Positions 1-8,254 are shown, numbered from the stretch's first letter. The stretch: 64,000 nt of DNA from Paraburkholderia piptadeniae (GCF_900007165.1 NZ_CYGY02000009.1:62001-126000); one strand, 5' to 3'. Program-made: numbers and translations. The notes: generated from the letters alone by a model not told the origin.

Positions 1-205
1 GCCGACGCGCAAGGAACGCGGCGCATTGCAGTACGACTTGCACCGCGATCTGCGCGAGCCGCGCCGCTTCGTCTTCTTCGAGCGATGGGAAAGCGAAGAG
101 GCGCTCGCTGCGCATGCGAAGTCCGCGCATATCGAGGCGTACAGGAAGGTGTCGGCGGACTGGATCGAGTACGCGGAGCTGCGCATCGTGTCGAAGATCG
201 CCTGA
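1..205 (+). CDS. Antibiotic biosynthesis monooxygenase (ABM) domain protein, C-terminal part
   Basis: The gene enters from the left edge, so its start is not visible; the frame begins at base 2 and ends at the TGA at 203-205. The 67 visible residues contain GALQYDLHRD, then FVFFERWESEEALAAH and SAHIEAY, the pattern of the small dimeric ferredoxin-like ABM fold (YgiN-type quinol monooxygenases). Members are usually about 95-100 residues, so roughly one third is missing to the left. These proteins oxidise quinols or similar substrates without a metal or flavin, or have no proven activity. The fold assignment rests on the conserved F-V-F-F-E-x-W core; the substrate cannot be read from the sequence. 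Confidence 0.8.
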   Translation, partial: PTRKERGALQYDLHRDLREPRRFVFFERWESEEALAAHAKSAHIEAYRKVSADWIEYAELRIVSKIA

Positions 206-240
206 AGCGAAAGGGCAGCGGGCGAAGCCGAAAGAGAAAA

Positions 241-263
241 GCCCGGCAATGCCGTTGCCGGGC
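241..263 (-). terminator. Stem-loop terminator between two converging genes
   Basis: A perfect 9-bp stem (GCCCGGCAA / TTGCCGGGC) has a 5-base loop. On the minus strand it is followed by TTTTCT, so it best fits a Rho-independent terminator for the gene ending at 417. It also lies 36 bases after the ABM gene and could act both ways. Confidence 0.55.
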
Positions 264-416
264 TCGAGCATGCTGGCGTTGGCAGCACCGTGGATGGTTG
301 CGGCTTCTCTATGCGCATTTCGTTTTCGTGCGCTTCGCGCGGGGTCATGCGGCCTTCACGCGGCCTTCGTGTGGTCGATGCCATTTCCGCCGGCGCGCGC
401 ATGAGGCGTCATGCGA

Positions 417-674
417 TCAATGCGTCGAATGCGGCACGTCGAGGATCAGGATGATGGTCCAGTCCGCGTCGCCGTCGTGATGGTACTGACGTTCCGCGAC
501 GATGAACGGCTGCTGCTTGCCGGCCGGTCCGAGAAACAGCACATCGCCTTCCATCGGCAGACATTCGACGGGCGGCAGCGCAAGGAACGCATCCTGACTG
601 CCGCGCGGCATGAGTTTTTCGATCTTGCGGGATGCTGCTTCAGTCCATTCGATGTCCAGCTGGATGTTGCTCAT
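417..674 (-). CDS. Conserved hypothetical protein, 85 aa
   Basis: I do not recognise a characterised family. The 85-residue product starts MSNIQLDIEWTEAA and contains a short basic stretch (SRKIEKLMPRG), a hydrophobic segment (GDVLFLGPAGKQQPFIVAERQ) and an acidic-to-hydrophobic end (DWTIILILDVPHSTH). There is no signal peptide or convincing membrane helix, so it is probably a small cytosolic protein. A GGAGGACAG purine run on the minus strand just upstream of 674 serves as ribosome binding site and supports this start. Codon use matches the core genes. It stands alone, with a terminator-like hairpin 154 bases downstream. Confidence 0.65.
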   Translation of the reverse strand: MSNIQLDIEWTEAASRKIEKLMPRGSQDAFLALPPVECLPMEGDVLFLGPAGKQQPFIVAERQYHHDGDADWTIILILDVPHSTH

Positions 675-809
675 TCTGTCCTCCGCACCAGGGTGCGCAC
701 GGGTTGGGTGGGTTCTTCGGTGCGCGACTTTAGCATACCGTCAGCGCGCATCCCGCGACATGCGCTGCGCGGCTGGCCGCTCGCGGAAAGCGCGCGGCGG
801 CAATGAAAA

Positions 810-838
810 AGCCGAGGCCGTGCGGGACGGCTTCGGCT
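810..838 (-). terminator. Rho-independent terminator for the small secreted protein gene at 953-1192
   Basis: An 11-bp stem with one G-T pair (arms 810-820 and 828-838) is followed on the minus strand by TTTTTC. It lies 115 bases past the stop of the gene at 953-1192. Confidence 0.7.
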
Positions 839-952
839 TCTGTTCGAACGTTGGCATCGAGCGACGACAGCGGGCGCGACATGCCCGCCATCAACGCAGC
901 CGCGCGCGGTTGCGCATAGAGCCTAACTGCGAGGACTTGCTGCAGCGGCAGC

Positions 953-1192
953 TTACTGCGCCGGCTCAGCCTGCTTCTTATGATGCGCCGAGCCCTTGTG
1001 ATGCTTCATCGGCGCAGGCGGCGGCGCGCTTTCCATTGCCTGCTGCTTCGATTGCAGTTCTTGCGCGCGCTGCTCGACGTCGGCGGCCTTCGCCGGATCG
1101 GTGCTCATCGTCACCCCTTGGTCCTGCTGCGCGTACGCCGCGCCCGTCAGTGCCGAAAAGGAAACCAGGATTGCCAGGGACACTTTCTTCAT
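953..1192 (-). CDS. Small secreted protein, 79 aa, His/Lys-rich C terminus
   Basis: The product begins MKKVSLAILVSFSALTGAAYA, a clear Sec signal peptide with an AYA|Q cleavage site, leaving a mature chain of about 58 residues. The mature part holds a short helical segment (AADVEQRAQELQSKQQAME) and ends in a Pro then His/Lys-rich tail (PPPAPMKHHKGSAHHKKQ), which could bind metal or nucleic acid. No family is recognised. GGAGG seven bases before the ATG at 1192 decides the start; a longer upstream reading has no such site. A Rho-independent terminator lies at 810-838, and an OmpR-type direct repeat about 120 bases upstream suggests two-component control. Confidence 0.7.
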   Translation of the reverse strand: MKKVSLAILVSFSALTGAAYAQQDQGVTMSTDPAKAADVEQRAQELQSKQQAMESAPPPAPMKHHKGSAHHKKQAEPAQ

Positions 1193-1518
1193 CGCTGCCT
1201 CCGTAGAGAGTGGTTGTGGACCCGAGTATGGCTGTCCGTTGGAACGACAGTGCATTCTAGCCAGCAATGTTTGATCCAGCGTATTGTCTGTAACAGAATT
1301 CACAGACGGTTACGTTTTGTTACATCGGCGGATCGTCGTCACAGAGCCGCTTCCCAGAAGCCATTGCGCATGAAACGTATTGTGCTTCTGTTCGCCGCAT
1401 CCGTCTCGACAAGTCAGATTTTCCCGTTCGTGAGTGTTGTGCCGATGATTCTTCAATGGGCTCAAAAATTCCATCGGATAGCTAAGCAAATCGTGGCGCG
1501 ACTGTCGGTTGGCCGCGC
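1193..1518. other. Intergenic region holding a regulatory repeat
   Basis: There is no credible gene in these 326 bases. The AT-richer middle (1255-1450) holds the GTTAC direct repeat described separately and a TGTAACAG element at 1289-1296 that faces it. The right part, 1330-1518, shows nothing I can name. Confidence 0.5.
1309..1324 (-). promoter_or_regulatory. OmpR/RstA-like direct repeat upstream of the small secreted protein gene
   Basis: The plus strand reads GTTAC-N5-GTTAC with an exact 10-base period. Bases 1311-1324 (TACGTTTTGTTACA) differ at one conserved position from the enterobacterial RstA box TACATNTNGTTACA. The site is about 120 bases upstream of the ATG at 1192. One-turn direct repeats are typical of OmpR/PhoB-family response regulators; which regulator binds here is inference. 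Confidence 0.45.
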
Positions 1519-2250
1519 TCAGAACCAGCCGATCTCCCTGTAGACATGGAACTGTGCGAGGCCGATCAGTTCGTGCAGCGCGATTTCCGCGTCAAACAGG
1601 TTTTCGCCGCGCGGCAAGAAGCCGAGTTTCGCGTGACGCGTGTTCGACACGACAGGCAGCGGCTGCATCCCGAAACGGTGAAAGTTGAGCAGCGCCCTCG
1701 GCATGTGATAGGCGGATGTGACGAGAATCAACGAACCGTAATATCCGTCGTGCAGAATCGCTCTGACGTTGCGTGCGTTTTCGTAGGTCGTCAGGCTGCG
1801 GTTCTCGAGGATGATGTCGCCGCGCGGCACCTGATCGCGCAGCAGGTAGGGCAGGTAGGTGTCGGCTTCCGTCGCCTCATGCTCCTGCGGATTGCCGCCG
1901 CTTACGATCACGTGGCAAACGGGACTGACCTGCTTGCAGTGGGCGTAGAGGTCGGCGCTCTTGGCGATGCGGGCGTAGGCGTCCCTGGGCGGAACGAGCT
2001 TGCCGTCATGGTCATGGATGGTGCCCGTGCCGAGCAGCACGATCGCCGTATGGGGCGCGTACGTTGCGGGGGCAACCGTCTGCCCGCCGGGTGGCGCGTC
2101 ACGCTGGGTGAGATCGAGCAGCGGCTGGGTCAGCCAGCCCGAGCCAAGCGCCCAGTAGAACGCAATCGCTGCCGCGCCGATTATCGTGCGTGCGCTGCGC
2201 AGCAGCACGAAAGCTGCAAAAAAAAGCAGCAATAAAGTTAAGAGAATCAA
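1519..2250 (-). CDS. YdcF/ElyC/SanA family (DUF218) membrane protein
   Basis: This 243-residue protein has two N-terminal hydrophobic segments (residues about 1-20 and 22-45) and then a soluble DUF218 domain. Diagnostic pieces are TAIVLLGTG near residue 68, a Ser/Gly turn VIVSGGNPQ, the ENRSLTTYENA segment and LILVTSAYHMPRA, the usual order for YdcF/SanA proteins. The length fits ElyC-type members. Related proteins affect envelope polymer (peptidoglycan or undecaprenyl-linked) metabolism and vancomycin resistance in enterobacteria; the reaction is not established. The domain probably faces the periplasm. It stands alone, and the family assignment is firm while the role is not. Confidence 0.85.
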   Translation of the reverse strand: MILLTLLLLFFAAFVLLRSARTIIGAAAIAFYWALGSGWLTQPLLDLTQRDAPPGGQTVAPATYAPHTAIVLLGTGTIHDHDGKLVPPRDAYARIAKSADLYAHCKQVSPVCHVIVSGGNPQEHEATEADTYLPYLLRDQVPRGDIILENRSLTTYENARNVRAILHDGYYGSLILVTSAYHMPRALLNFHRFGMQPLPVVSNTRHAKLGFLPRGENLFDAEIALHELIGLAQFHVYREIGWF

Positions 2251-2501
2251 TTTTATTGGGGTAACGTATGGTATTCGGACATTTCCGCCCGCGGGCCATC
2301 GCGCCGATACGGTCGCATCGCCGCCGGTTGGAAGCAGAACGCTAGCACAGCGTTCACACGGGGACCGAAAAAAACGGCGGCCAATGCCGAAATCGCGGAC
2401 CTACGGGGGAAATCTCCGGCCATCCGCGATGCGCGCGTCGACAGGCGCGCCATTGTGTCGCGAACAAATAAGTCATGGCTGCACTTAAAGAAAGAAGTGA
2501 G

Positions 2502-2816
2502 ATGACCACTTATTCCAACGAAGCCGTACTTGAGGCGCTGCGACGGGCGCAATACCGTCAGGTGCCATGGGCCAAGCGCCCAGGCGTTTTTGAATATCTG
2601 CGTTCGCTTGGCATGATGGACACCGTTCGTCAACGGACGGTCGCTCCCGCGCCGGGTTTCCATGCTCCCGTGGACATCGCGGTGCTGACCGAAAGTGGCC
2701 GCTCCGAATTCGCGCGGCTCGCTCGCGACGAGCGTTCGCTCGACTGGGACGCGCGCCGCATGCGCAACTACGTTTTTGCCGGCGCGGTCGCCGGAGAGAG
2801 GGCAGCTGCCGTCTAG
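2502..2816 (+). CDS. Hypothetical protein, 104 aa
   Basis: I do not recognise this protein. It starts MTTYSNEAVLEALRRAQYRQ and has a helical N-terminal half, a central segment with VFEYLRSLGMMDTVRQRTV, and a C-terminal half with VDIAVLTESGRSEFARLARDE ending in basic residues and Ala/Val. The layout of a helix-rich part followed by a strand and helix resembles small DNA- or partner-binding proteins, but no motif proves it. The start at 2502 follows a purine run (GAAAGAAGTGAG); an in-frame ATG at 2475 would add nine residues but has no ribosome binding site. It is probably cytosolic. Confidence 0.55.
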   Translation: MTTYSNEAVLEALRRAQYRQVPWAKRPGVFEYLRSLGMMDTVRQRTVAPAPGFHAPVDIAVLTESGRSEFARLARDERSLDWDARRMRNYVFAGAVAGERAAAV

Positions 2817-3000
2817 ACGACGGGCTCTTGCTGGACGCGCGCTCACCATGACAGTGCGGCGTGCGGAAAACGCGTCGTGCGGGGCGCGTCGAGGGCATGT
2901 CGCCGCCATTTCTGCGTTTTAGCACTTTCTTTACACATGCCGGGCGGCGTCGCGCGGCATCCGCGCCGACTGGCTCCGCAGAAAAATTGGACGAAAAAAA

Positions 3001-3023
3001 GCCCGTATCGCGAGGATACGGGC
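3001..3023 (-). terminator. Strong Rho-independent terminator, minus strand
   Basis: A perfect 9-bp stem (GCCCGTATC / GATACGGGC) with a 5-base loop is followed on the minus strand by seven T residues (2994-3000). It is the likely end of transcripts from the gene at 3169-3441. Confidence 0.8.
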
Positions 3024-3110
3024 GTACCGGAATTACTTCTGCCACGCTGTGCTTATGGCATTTGTGAGACTGGCGACCCGGCAGGTGGTTCCCGATTTCG
3101 CACATCTTCG

Positions 3111-3142
3111 TTGCCGCTGCTGCGAAAGCGGCGCAGCGGCAA
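3111..3142 (-). other. Long stem-loop in the 3' region of the gene at 3169
   Basis: Perfect 10-base arms TTGCCGCTGC and GCAGCGGCAA enclose a 12-base, partly self-complementary loop. It sits 27 bases after the stop of the gene at 3169 and before the terminator at 3001-3023. There is no T tract, so it may stabilise the mRNA end. Confidence 0.45.
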
Positions 3143-3168
3143 GGCAATCCGCCTGCTCGCGGCGCGGT

Positions 3169-3441
3169 TCAGCGCGCGTCCGCCGCCCGCCGTTGCACGG
3201 GCTCGTCTCGCTGCCCGTCGGGCCGCGCGCGAACGTTGCTGGCGATATCACCGCGCAAATCCCCACGCGGCGAGGGTGGCGTGAACCCCTGATTACGCGC
3301 TTCCGTCTGCTGCCACGCCTGAAGCGTGGCCGGCTGTTCCGGCCGCCAGTTCCAGCCCTGCTGCGGGCGTTGCTGCGCGAACGCAGTCGCGGCAATCACT
3401 GAAGCGACCATGCCGCAGACACGCAGTGACATTGGCCTCAT
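3169..3441 (-). CDS. Small exported protein, 90 aa
   Basis: The product starts MRPMSLRVCGMVASVIAATAFAQQ, a Sec signal peptide with a likely AFA|Q cleavage. The mature part (about 68 residues) is rich in Gln, Arg, Pro and Trp (WNWRPEQPATLQAWQQTEA, then GFTPPSPRGDLRGDIASN) and lacks cysteine, so it is probably a flexible periplasmic or surface protein. No family is recognised. The start at 3441 is backed by GGGAG seven bases upstream; a longer in-frame reading to 3669 lacks both a signal and a ribosome binding site. A terminator lies downstream at 3001-3023. Confidence 0.6.
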   Translation of the reverse strand: MRPMSLRVCGMVASVIAATAFAQQRPQQGWNWRPEQPATLQAWQQTEARNQGFTPPSPRGDLRGDIASNVRARPDGQRDEPVQRRAADAR

Positions 3442-3812
3442 GATCGACTCCCGACAAGCCAGTCGGGGCTTGTTTGCATACTTGTACGGTATGCCGCACT
3501 GCGAAAGCGTGCTGTAAATAAAAGTAAATGGATGTTTCGTCCCGTCACGGCGGGCATGCAGGCCGCAAAAACGGAGTTCGGCGGGCGGCAAGGGCAAGCG
3601 CGTGCAGTACGAGGAAGAACTGCGAAGCTGACCAACGCGCGTGGTAACGGGTGGAAAAATCCGCGGCACGCGTGATGCGCCGTCAGCGAAGGGTGCGAGG
3701 CGTCGCGATTGGAATGGGCGTGCGGCGCCGTCGATCCCTCAGCGGGTCGTTTTCAGTTCGGAAGCGGGAGGCAAGGGACGAAACTGGGCGAAAGCCCGGT
3801 CCCGGAAACGCA

Positions 3813-3836
3813 CCGGGCGCCCCAAGGGGCGCCCGG
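3813..3836 (-). terminator. Perfect 11-bp hairpin after the DUF4096 gene
   Basis: The arms CCGGGCGCCCC and GGGGCGCCCGG flank a two-base AA centre. It lies 17 bases past the stop of the gene at 3854-4255. No T tract follows on either strand, so it is terminator-like at best. Confidence 0.45.
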
Positions 3837-3853
3837 CGGCGTGATGTAGTGCC

Positions 3854-4255
3854 TCAGGCCATCTTGACGGGTGCGCGCCAGGATTCCGGATTGGTCCAGA
3901 ACGCGCCGCGCAGACGGTCGCGGCTCGGCGGTGCCGGTGGTTTGGCCGCCGTTGCGCCAATGCGTCCGCGCAACGAAATCTCACGGCCGCTCGTGCCCAG
4001 CCGCTTGACTATCTCAGCGAGTGTGCCGTCGGCTTGCCATTCGTCGAAACGGCGACGGCACGTCGGCGGCGACGGATAGCGGCCCGGCAGCTTGGACCAG
4101 CCTTCTCCCGTCGACAAAACCCACAACACGGCGTTGACTACCGCGCGAGCTTCGACGCGTGGTCGACCACGGCGTTCGCTCCGTGCCGGCTCCGCACAGA
4201 ACAACGCCTCGACCAGCGCCCACTCGTTGTCTCTCAAATCGTCGAACACCATCAT
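3854..4255 (-). CDS. Stand-alone DUF4096 protein (IS5-type transposase N-terminal domain)
   Basis: The 133-residue product matches the N-terminal DUF4096 segment of IS5/IS402-type transposases: DDLRDNEWALVEALF, RRGRPRVEARAVVNAVLWVL, then GWSKLPGRYPSPPTCRRRF and DEWQADGTL by about residue 80. The DDE catalytic domain that should follow is absent and is replaced by about 50 residues of Ala/Pro/Arg-rich sequence. A GAGGTGA ribosome binding site precedes the start, there is a hairpin after the stop, and codon use is native, so it looks like a maintained gene rather than a decaying IS remnant. The domain is predicted to bind DNA. A paralogue lies at 31754-32212. Its function is unknown. Confidence 0.75.
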   Translation of the reverse strand: MMVFDDLRDNEWALVEALFCAEPARSERRGRPRVEARAVVNAVLWVLSTGEGWSKLPGRYPSPPTCRRRFDEWQADGTLAEIVKRLGTSGREISLRGRIGATAAKPPAPPSRDRLRGAFWTNPESWRAPVKMA

Positions 4256-4673
4256 GTTTCACCTCAGCGAAGCTAACTCCGGTGCGCTGCCCCGCGCTGC
4301 GCACTCTTCATGCACCCAAATCCATATCGGGCGCCGGCGGAGAGCCGGCCTGTACCTTTGCGAACCGCTTTTTTCGCCAGTCCGAATCGGCGCCGACTCT
4401 TGTGCAGGAGGAAACGCACGAAGCGTGCCATCTTTCACCCAACCGCCTCGAAGCCTCGCCGCATCAAGCCGTTACGGGCGTTAGCCTGGCCCGTATGAGA
4501 ATCCAAAAAAACCATTCAGCAAATCGGGACAATCACCAATCTTGTGCAATCAGGCCCGCCCCGCGTGCGTTTGCGCCTTCTTGCTGCATTGCAGCGACAC
4601 GAAACAAGCGATGCGTAAACCCATCGCAGGTCATAAAATCGGCATCAAACAACATCATTCATGAGGGGAGCGG
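4256..4673. other. Intergenic region upstream of the LysR gene
   Basis: No gene is credible in these 418 bases. The left edge is the leader of the minus-strand DUF4096 gene and the AT-rich right edge (about 4600-4670) should hold the LysR promoter. Short open frames here lack ribosome binding sites and show no family features. Confidence 0.45.
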
Positions 4674-5576
4674 ATGAATGTGACGCTGCGTCAACTGCGC
4701 GTGTTCATCGAGGTGGCGCGGCTGCAGAGCTTCAGCCGGGCGGGGAGCGAAATCGGGCTGACGCAGTCGGCCGTGAGCCGGTGCGTGCGCGAACTCGAAG
4801 CGGAAATCGGCCTGAAGCTGATCGACCGGACGACGCGCGAAGTGCAGCTCACCGACGTCGGCGGCAATCTGGTCGCGAGCGTGTCGCGGCTGCTCGGCGA
4901 TCTCGACGACGCGCTGCGCGAGATCCGCGAGATCGGCGAGCAGCGGCGCGGCCGCGTGATGGTGGCCGCCAGCCCGACGATCGCTTGCCGGCTGATGCCG
5001 CCGATCGTCGCGGCTTGCGGCAAGCAGTATCCGTTCATCACGCTCGGCCTGCGCGACGACGTGCAGAGCGATGTGGTGCGCAAGGTCAAGTCGGGCGAGG
5101 TGGATTTCGGCGTGATCATCGGCCCCGTGTCCGCCGACGATCTGATCGCCGAGGCACTGATGACCGACTCGTTCTGCCTCGTCTCGCGCGACGATCATCC
5201 GCTCGCGGGGCGCAGCGAGGTGGCGTGGCGCGAGCTGGAAGGCGAGCGTCTCGTGTTGCTCGACCATGCGTCGGGCAGCCGGCCGATCATCGATGCCGCG
5301 CTGGAGGAGTACGGCGTCAGCGCCAACGTCGTGCAGGAGCTGGGTCATCCGTCGACGGTGTACGGACTGGTGCAGGAGGGTATCGGCGTGAGCGTGCTGC
5401 CGTGGCTCGCGATGCCGTTGCCGGCGGGGTCGTCGCTGGTCACGCGGGCGCTCGTGCCGCGCGCCGAGCGGACCGTCGAGCTGGTGCGGCGGCGCGACCG
5501 CTCGCTGTCCCCGGCTGCCGACGCCGTGTGGAACCTGATCCACCAGGTGCCGGGCCGCACCGAGGACTTGCGCTGA
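4674..5576 (+). CDS. LysR-family transcriptional regulator
   Basis: This 300-residue protein has the usual LysR layout. Residues 1-60 are the winged helix-turn-helix (LRQLRVFIEVARLQSFSRAG, then LTQSAVSRCVRELEAEIGL, KLIDRTTREVQLTDVG), a linker helix runs to about 90, and a periplasmic-binding-protein-like effector domain starts at GRVMVAASPTIACRLMPP. An AGGGGAGCGG run just before the ATG supports the start. The effector domain includes GVIIGPVSADDLIAEAL and the C-terminal GIGVSVLPWLAM typical of the family. The effector and targets are unknown. The aminotransferase gene 89 bases downstream on the same strand is the nearest candidate target or operon partner. Confidence 0.93.
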   Translation: MNVTLRQLRVFIEVARLQSFSRAGSEIGLTQSAVSRCVRELEAEIGLKLIDRTTREVQLTDVGGNLVASVSRLLGDLDDALREIREIGEQRRGRVMVAASPTIACRLMPPIVAACGKQYPFITLGLRDDVQSDVVRKVKSGEVDFGVIIGPVSADDLIAEALMTDSFCLVSRDDHPLAGRSEVAWRELEGERLVLLDHASGSRPIIDAALEEYGVSANVVQELGHPSTVYGLVQEGIGVSVLPWLAMPLPAGSSLVTRALVPRAERTVELVRRRDRSLSPAADAVWNLIHQVPGRTEDLR

Positions 5577-5665
5577 GCGCGGGCCTGGCCGCGTTGCCGG
5601 CTTCCAGGCCGCGCGTTTTGCGGCACGCTACACTCGCATTTTTCACCGACCCGCCGGGATCTTCG

Positions 5666-6853
5666 ATGAGCGAAACCGATTTGCCCCAGTTCCCCAATGC
5701 ACGCGATGCCGTGCGCTCGCTGCGCGCGTCGCAGATCCGCGAAGTGGCGAACGCCGGCTTCGGCGTGCCGGACGTGCTGCCGTTCTGGTTCGGCGAATCG
5801 GACCGCGTGACGCCGCCGTTCATCCGCGATGCCGCGAGCGCAGCGCTTTCGGCTGGCGCGACGTTCTACACGCACAACCTCGGCATTGCGCCGTTGCGCG
5901 AGACGCTCGCCCGCTACGTGAGCACGCTGCACGGACCGACGTCGGTCGAGCATGTGGCCGTCACGAGCGCGGGCGTCAACGCGCTGATGCTGGCCGCGCA
6001 GCTGGTCGTCGGGGCGGGCGACCGCGTGGTGGCCGTGACGCCGCTGTGGCCGAATCTCGTCGAGATTCCGAAGATTCTCGGCGCGCACGTCGAAACCGTG
6101 TCGCTCGTCTACGGTGCAAACGGCTGGCAACTCGATCTGGAGCGGCTGCTGGCGGCGCTCACGCCCGACACGAAGCTGCTGATGCTGAACTCGCCGAACA
6201 ATCCGACGGGCTGGGTGATGAGCCGCGACGAGCAACGCGCCGTACTCGAGCATTGCCGACGCCTGGGCATCTGGATCGTCGCCGATGAAGTCTACGAACG
6301 TCTCTATTACGCGGGCGAGCCCGGACAAAGCGCGCCGTCGTTCCTCGATCTCGCTGGCCGGGACGAACGCGTGATCTGCGTGAACTCGTTTTCGAAGGCC
6401 TGGTTGATGACGGGCTGGCGGCTCGGCTGGATCGTCGCGCCGGCGTCGCTGATGGACGATCTCGGCAAGCTCGTCGAGTACAACACGTCGTGTGCGCCAG
6501 CGTTCGTGCAGCAGGCGGGCATCGCCGCCATCGAGCAGGGCGGGCAGTTCACGCGGGAGCTGGTCGGCGAGCTGCGGGTGTCGCGCGATCATCTGGTCGG
6601 GGCGTTGTCGGCGCTGCCGGGCGTCGACGTGAAAGCGCCGCCGGGCGCGATGTACGTGTTCTTCTCGTTGCCGGGCGCTTCGCGCAGCCTCGATCTGTGC
6701 AAGGCGCTCGTGCGCGAGGCGGGGCTCGGCCTTGCGCCGGGCAGCGCGTTCGGGCCGGAGGGTGAGGGCTTCGTGCGCTGGTGTTATGCGTGCGACACGG
6801 CGCGTCTCGATGCGGGTGTCGCACGGCTCAAGGACTATCTCGCGCGCTATTGA
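5666..6853 (+). CDS. Class I/II pyridoxal-phosphate aminotransferase
   Basis: The 395-residue protein shows the fold-type I aminotransferase signature: TFYTHNLGIAPLRETLARY early, the N-S-P-N-N-P-T-G-W motif near residue 175, VADEVYERLYY, and the Schiff-base lysine K244 in SFSKAWLMTGWRLGW. The length and the arginine near the C terminus (FVRWCYACDT) fit aspartate/aromatic-type enzymes. It transfers an amino group between an amino acid and a 2-oxo acid in the cytosol; the substrate cannot be told. The ATG at 5666 is chosen because it yields the usual N terminus; the open frame runs further upstream through the LysR gene without meaning. It follows the LysR gene by 89 bases. Confidence 0.92.
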   Translation: MSETDLPQFPNARDAVRSLRASQIREVANAGFGVPDVLPFWFGESDRVTPPFIRDAASAALSAGATFYTHNLGIAPLRETLARYVSTLHGPTSVEHVAVTSAGVNALMLAAQLVVGAGDRVVAVTPLWPNLVEIPKILGAHVETVSLVYGANGWQLDLERLLAALTPDTKLLMLNSPNNPTGWVMSRDEQRAVLEHCRRLGIWIVADEVYERLYYAGEPGQSAPSFLDLAGRDERVICVNSFSKAWLMTGWRLGWIVAPASLMDDLGKLVEYNTSCAPAFVQQAGIAAIEQGGQFTRELVGELRVSRDHLVGALSALPGVDVKAPPGAMYVFFSLPGASRSLDLCKALVREAGLGLAPGSAFGPEGEGFVRWCYACDTARLDAGVARLKDYLARY

Positions 6854-7177
6854 GCGCATCGTCAGAGTTCAGAACGCGGGGCGGTGCAACGGCGCGGCGC
6901 TCCGCACCGTGATGCGCAGCGGAGTATGCGATTAAGGTGCAGTTTGGATTTCGTCTTTACGCACCGATTGTTTTTGCGTAATATGGCAGCCAGTCACGCG
7001 GTTCCCTCGCGGAATTTCGCTGCTCCGTCGTCCGGCTGGGTATGGCTCGATGCCTGTTTCGCCTCCCCCCGGTGCGTGCTCCCATCAATATGACCGATCA
7101 AAATCGGGCGAGCGCGTCTTCAGTTCCACATCGTCTGTTTGATCCGGTTCTTTGACCACAGGGTCTGACCTAGCTGC
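6854..7177. other. Intergenic region with the scpB promoter
   Basis: The 324-base gap is without a gene. It holds a sigma-70-like promoter at 6956-6984 and a leader of roughly 190 bases before scpB. I see no clear terminator for the aminotransferase gene in it. Confidence 0.5.
6956..6984 (+). promoter_or_regulatory. Candidate sigma-70 promoter for scpB-rluB
   Basis: TTTACG (6956-6961), a 17-base spacer and TAATAT (6979-6984) match the sigma-70 consensus at 4/6 and 5/6 positions. Transcription would start near 6991. Confidence 0.5.
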
Positions 7178-8236
7178 ATGAATACCCAAGAGGCGAAGAT
7201 CGTCCTCGAGACTGCCTTGATCTGCGCGCAGGAGCCGTTGAAGATCGGCGATTTGCGTAAGCTCTTTGCCGACGGCGTGTCGGCAGACACGGTTCGCACG
7301 TTGCTTGAAGACCTGAAGCAGGACTGGTCCGGACGCGGTGTCGAACTCGTCGGACTCGCTTCCGGTTGGCGTTTCCAGAGCAAGCCCGCGATGCGCACGT
7401 TTCTCGACCGCCTGCATCCCGAGAAGCCGCCGAAGTATTCGCGCGCGGTGCTCGAAACGCTCGCGATCATCGCGTACCGGCAGCCCGTCACGCGTGGCGA
7501 TATCGAAGAGATTCGCGGCGTGACCGTGAACACGCAGGTCGTCAAGCAGCTCGAAGACCGCGGCTGGATCGAAGTGATCGGCCATCGCGACGTGCCGGGG
7601 CGCCCGGCACTGTATGCGACGACGCGTTCGTTTCTCGACGACCTCGGCCTGAAGTCGCTCGAAGAGCTGCCGCCGCTCGACGATCCGTCGGCGCAGTCGA
7701 ACATGGATCTGCTCGCGCAGCACGCGATCGAATTCGCAGACGGCGAAACGGGCGAAGAGAGCGTTGCAGCGGATATGGGCGACGTCGATGGCACGGCTCA
7801 TGCTGCATCGGAAGCAGCGGAACCCGCCGGTCTCGCGGAAGCCGACGCTCAAGCGGAGCAGGCCGGCGAGCAATCGGAGCCTGCGGAAGAAGCGCAAGCA
7901 ATGCACGGCACAACGCAAGATGCACAAGACGCCGCGCCCGACGACGCTAAAAGCAACATTGGGCAAACGGATGTGTTGCGGCCCGCTGAACAGCACGGCG
8001 CCGCACAGGCGGCGCATGAAATGGAGCCGGCTCACCGGGCCGGATCTGCCGCGCAGTCGGAAGACCAACACGAAGACACGCGCGAATCGCATAACGAGAC
8101 CGGGCACGCGCTGCGCGCCAATCCGGCCGGAACAGACCAGACTCACGCGGTGCATGACGATCTGCACGATCGCCGCGACACCGCTCAGGACGCAGGCGAA
8201 CTGACCGACGACGAAGCCGAGTCGCGCAGCGCTTGA
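7178..8236 (+). CDS. scpB: Segregation and condensation protein B
   Basis: ScpB is the non-SMC subunit that, with ScpA, binds SMC to condense and segregate the chromosome. Residues 1-170 carry the two winged-helix domains: [19 protein letters not shown], then [20 protein letters not shown] and [13 protein letters not shown], with [18 protein letters not shown] closing the core. Residues about 185-352 form an acidic, Ala/Gln/Glu-rich tail of low complexity that is absent from typical ScpB (about 180-200 residues) but common in Burkholderiaceae. scpA is not in this window. The rluB gene follows after 60 bases with a small stem-loop between, as in many proteobacteria. Confidence 0.95.
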   Translation: MNTQEAKIVLETALICAQEPLKIGDLRKLFADGVSADTVRTLLEDLKQDWSGRGVELVGLASGWRFQSKPAMRTFLDRLHPEKPPKYSRAVLETLAIIAYRQPVTRGDIEEIRGVTVNTQVVKQLEDRGWIEVIGHRDVPGRPALYATTRSFLDDLGLKSLEELPPLDDPSAQSNMDLLAQHAIEFADGETGEESVAADMGDVDGTAHAASEAAEPAGLAEADAQAEQAGEQSEPAEEAQAMHGTTQDAQDAAPDDAKSNIGQTDVLRPAEQHGAAQAAHEMEPAHRAGSAAQSEDQHEDTRESHNETGHALRANPAGTDQTHAVHDDLHDRRDTAQDAGELTDDEAESRSA

Positions 8237-8254
8237 CGTAACCATACCTTTTAA

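Larger units (their letters stand above)
2817..3168. other. Intergenic region between converging genes, with two stem-loops
   Basis: No convincing gene is present in these 352 bases; frames here run through a strong terminator and have no usable ribosome binding sites. It holds the terminator at 3001-3023 and the stem-loop at 3111-3142. The left part (2817-2990) shows nothing I can name. Confidence 0.5.

Noticed and set aside
3033..3395. Minus-strand frame overlapping the small exported protein
   Set aside because: Arg-rich shadow reading, no signal peptide and no ribosome binding site.
4661..6853. Single 730-codon frame spanning the LysR gene and the aminotransferase
   Set aside because: The first part is out of frame with the LysR product; only the part from 5666 has aminotransferase motifs.
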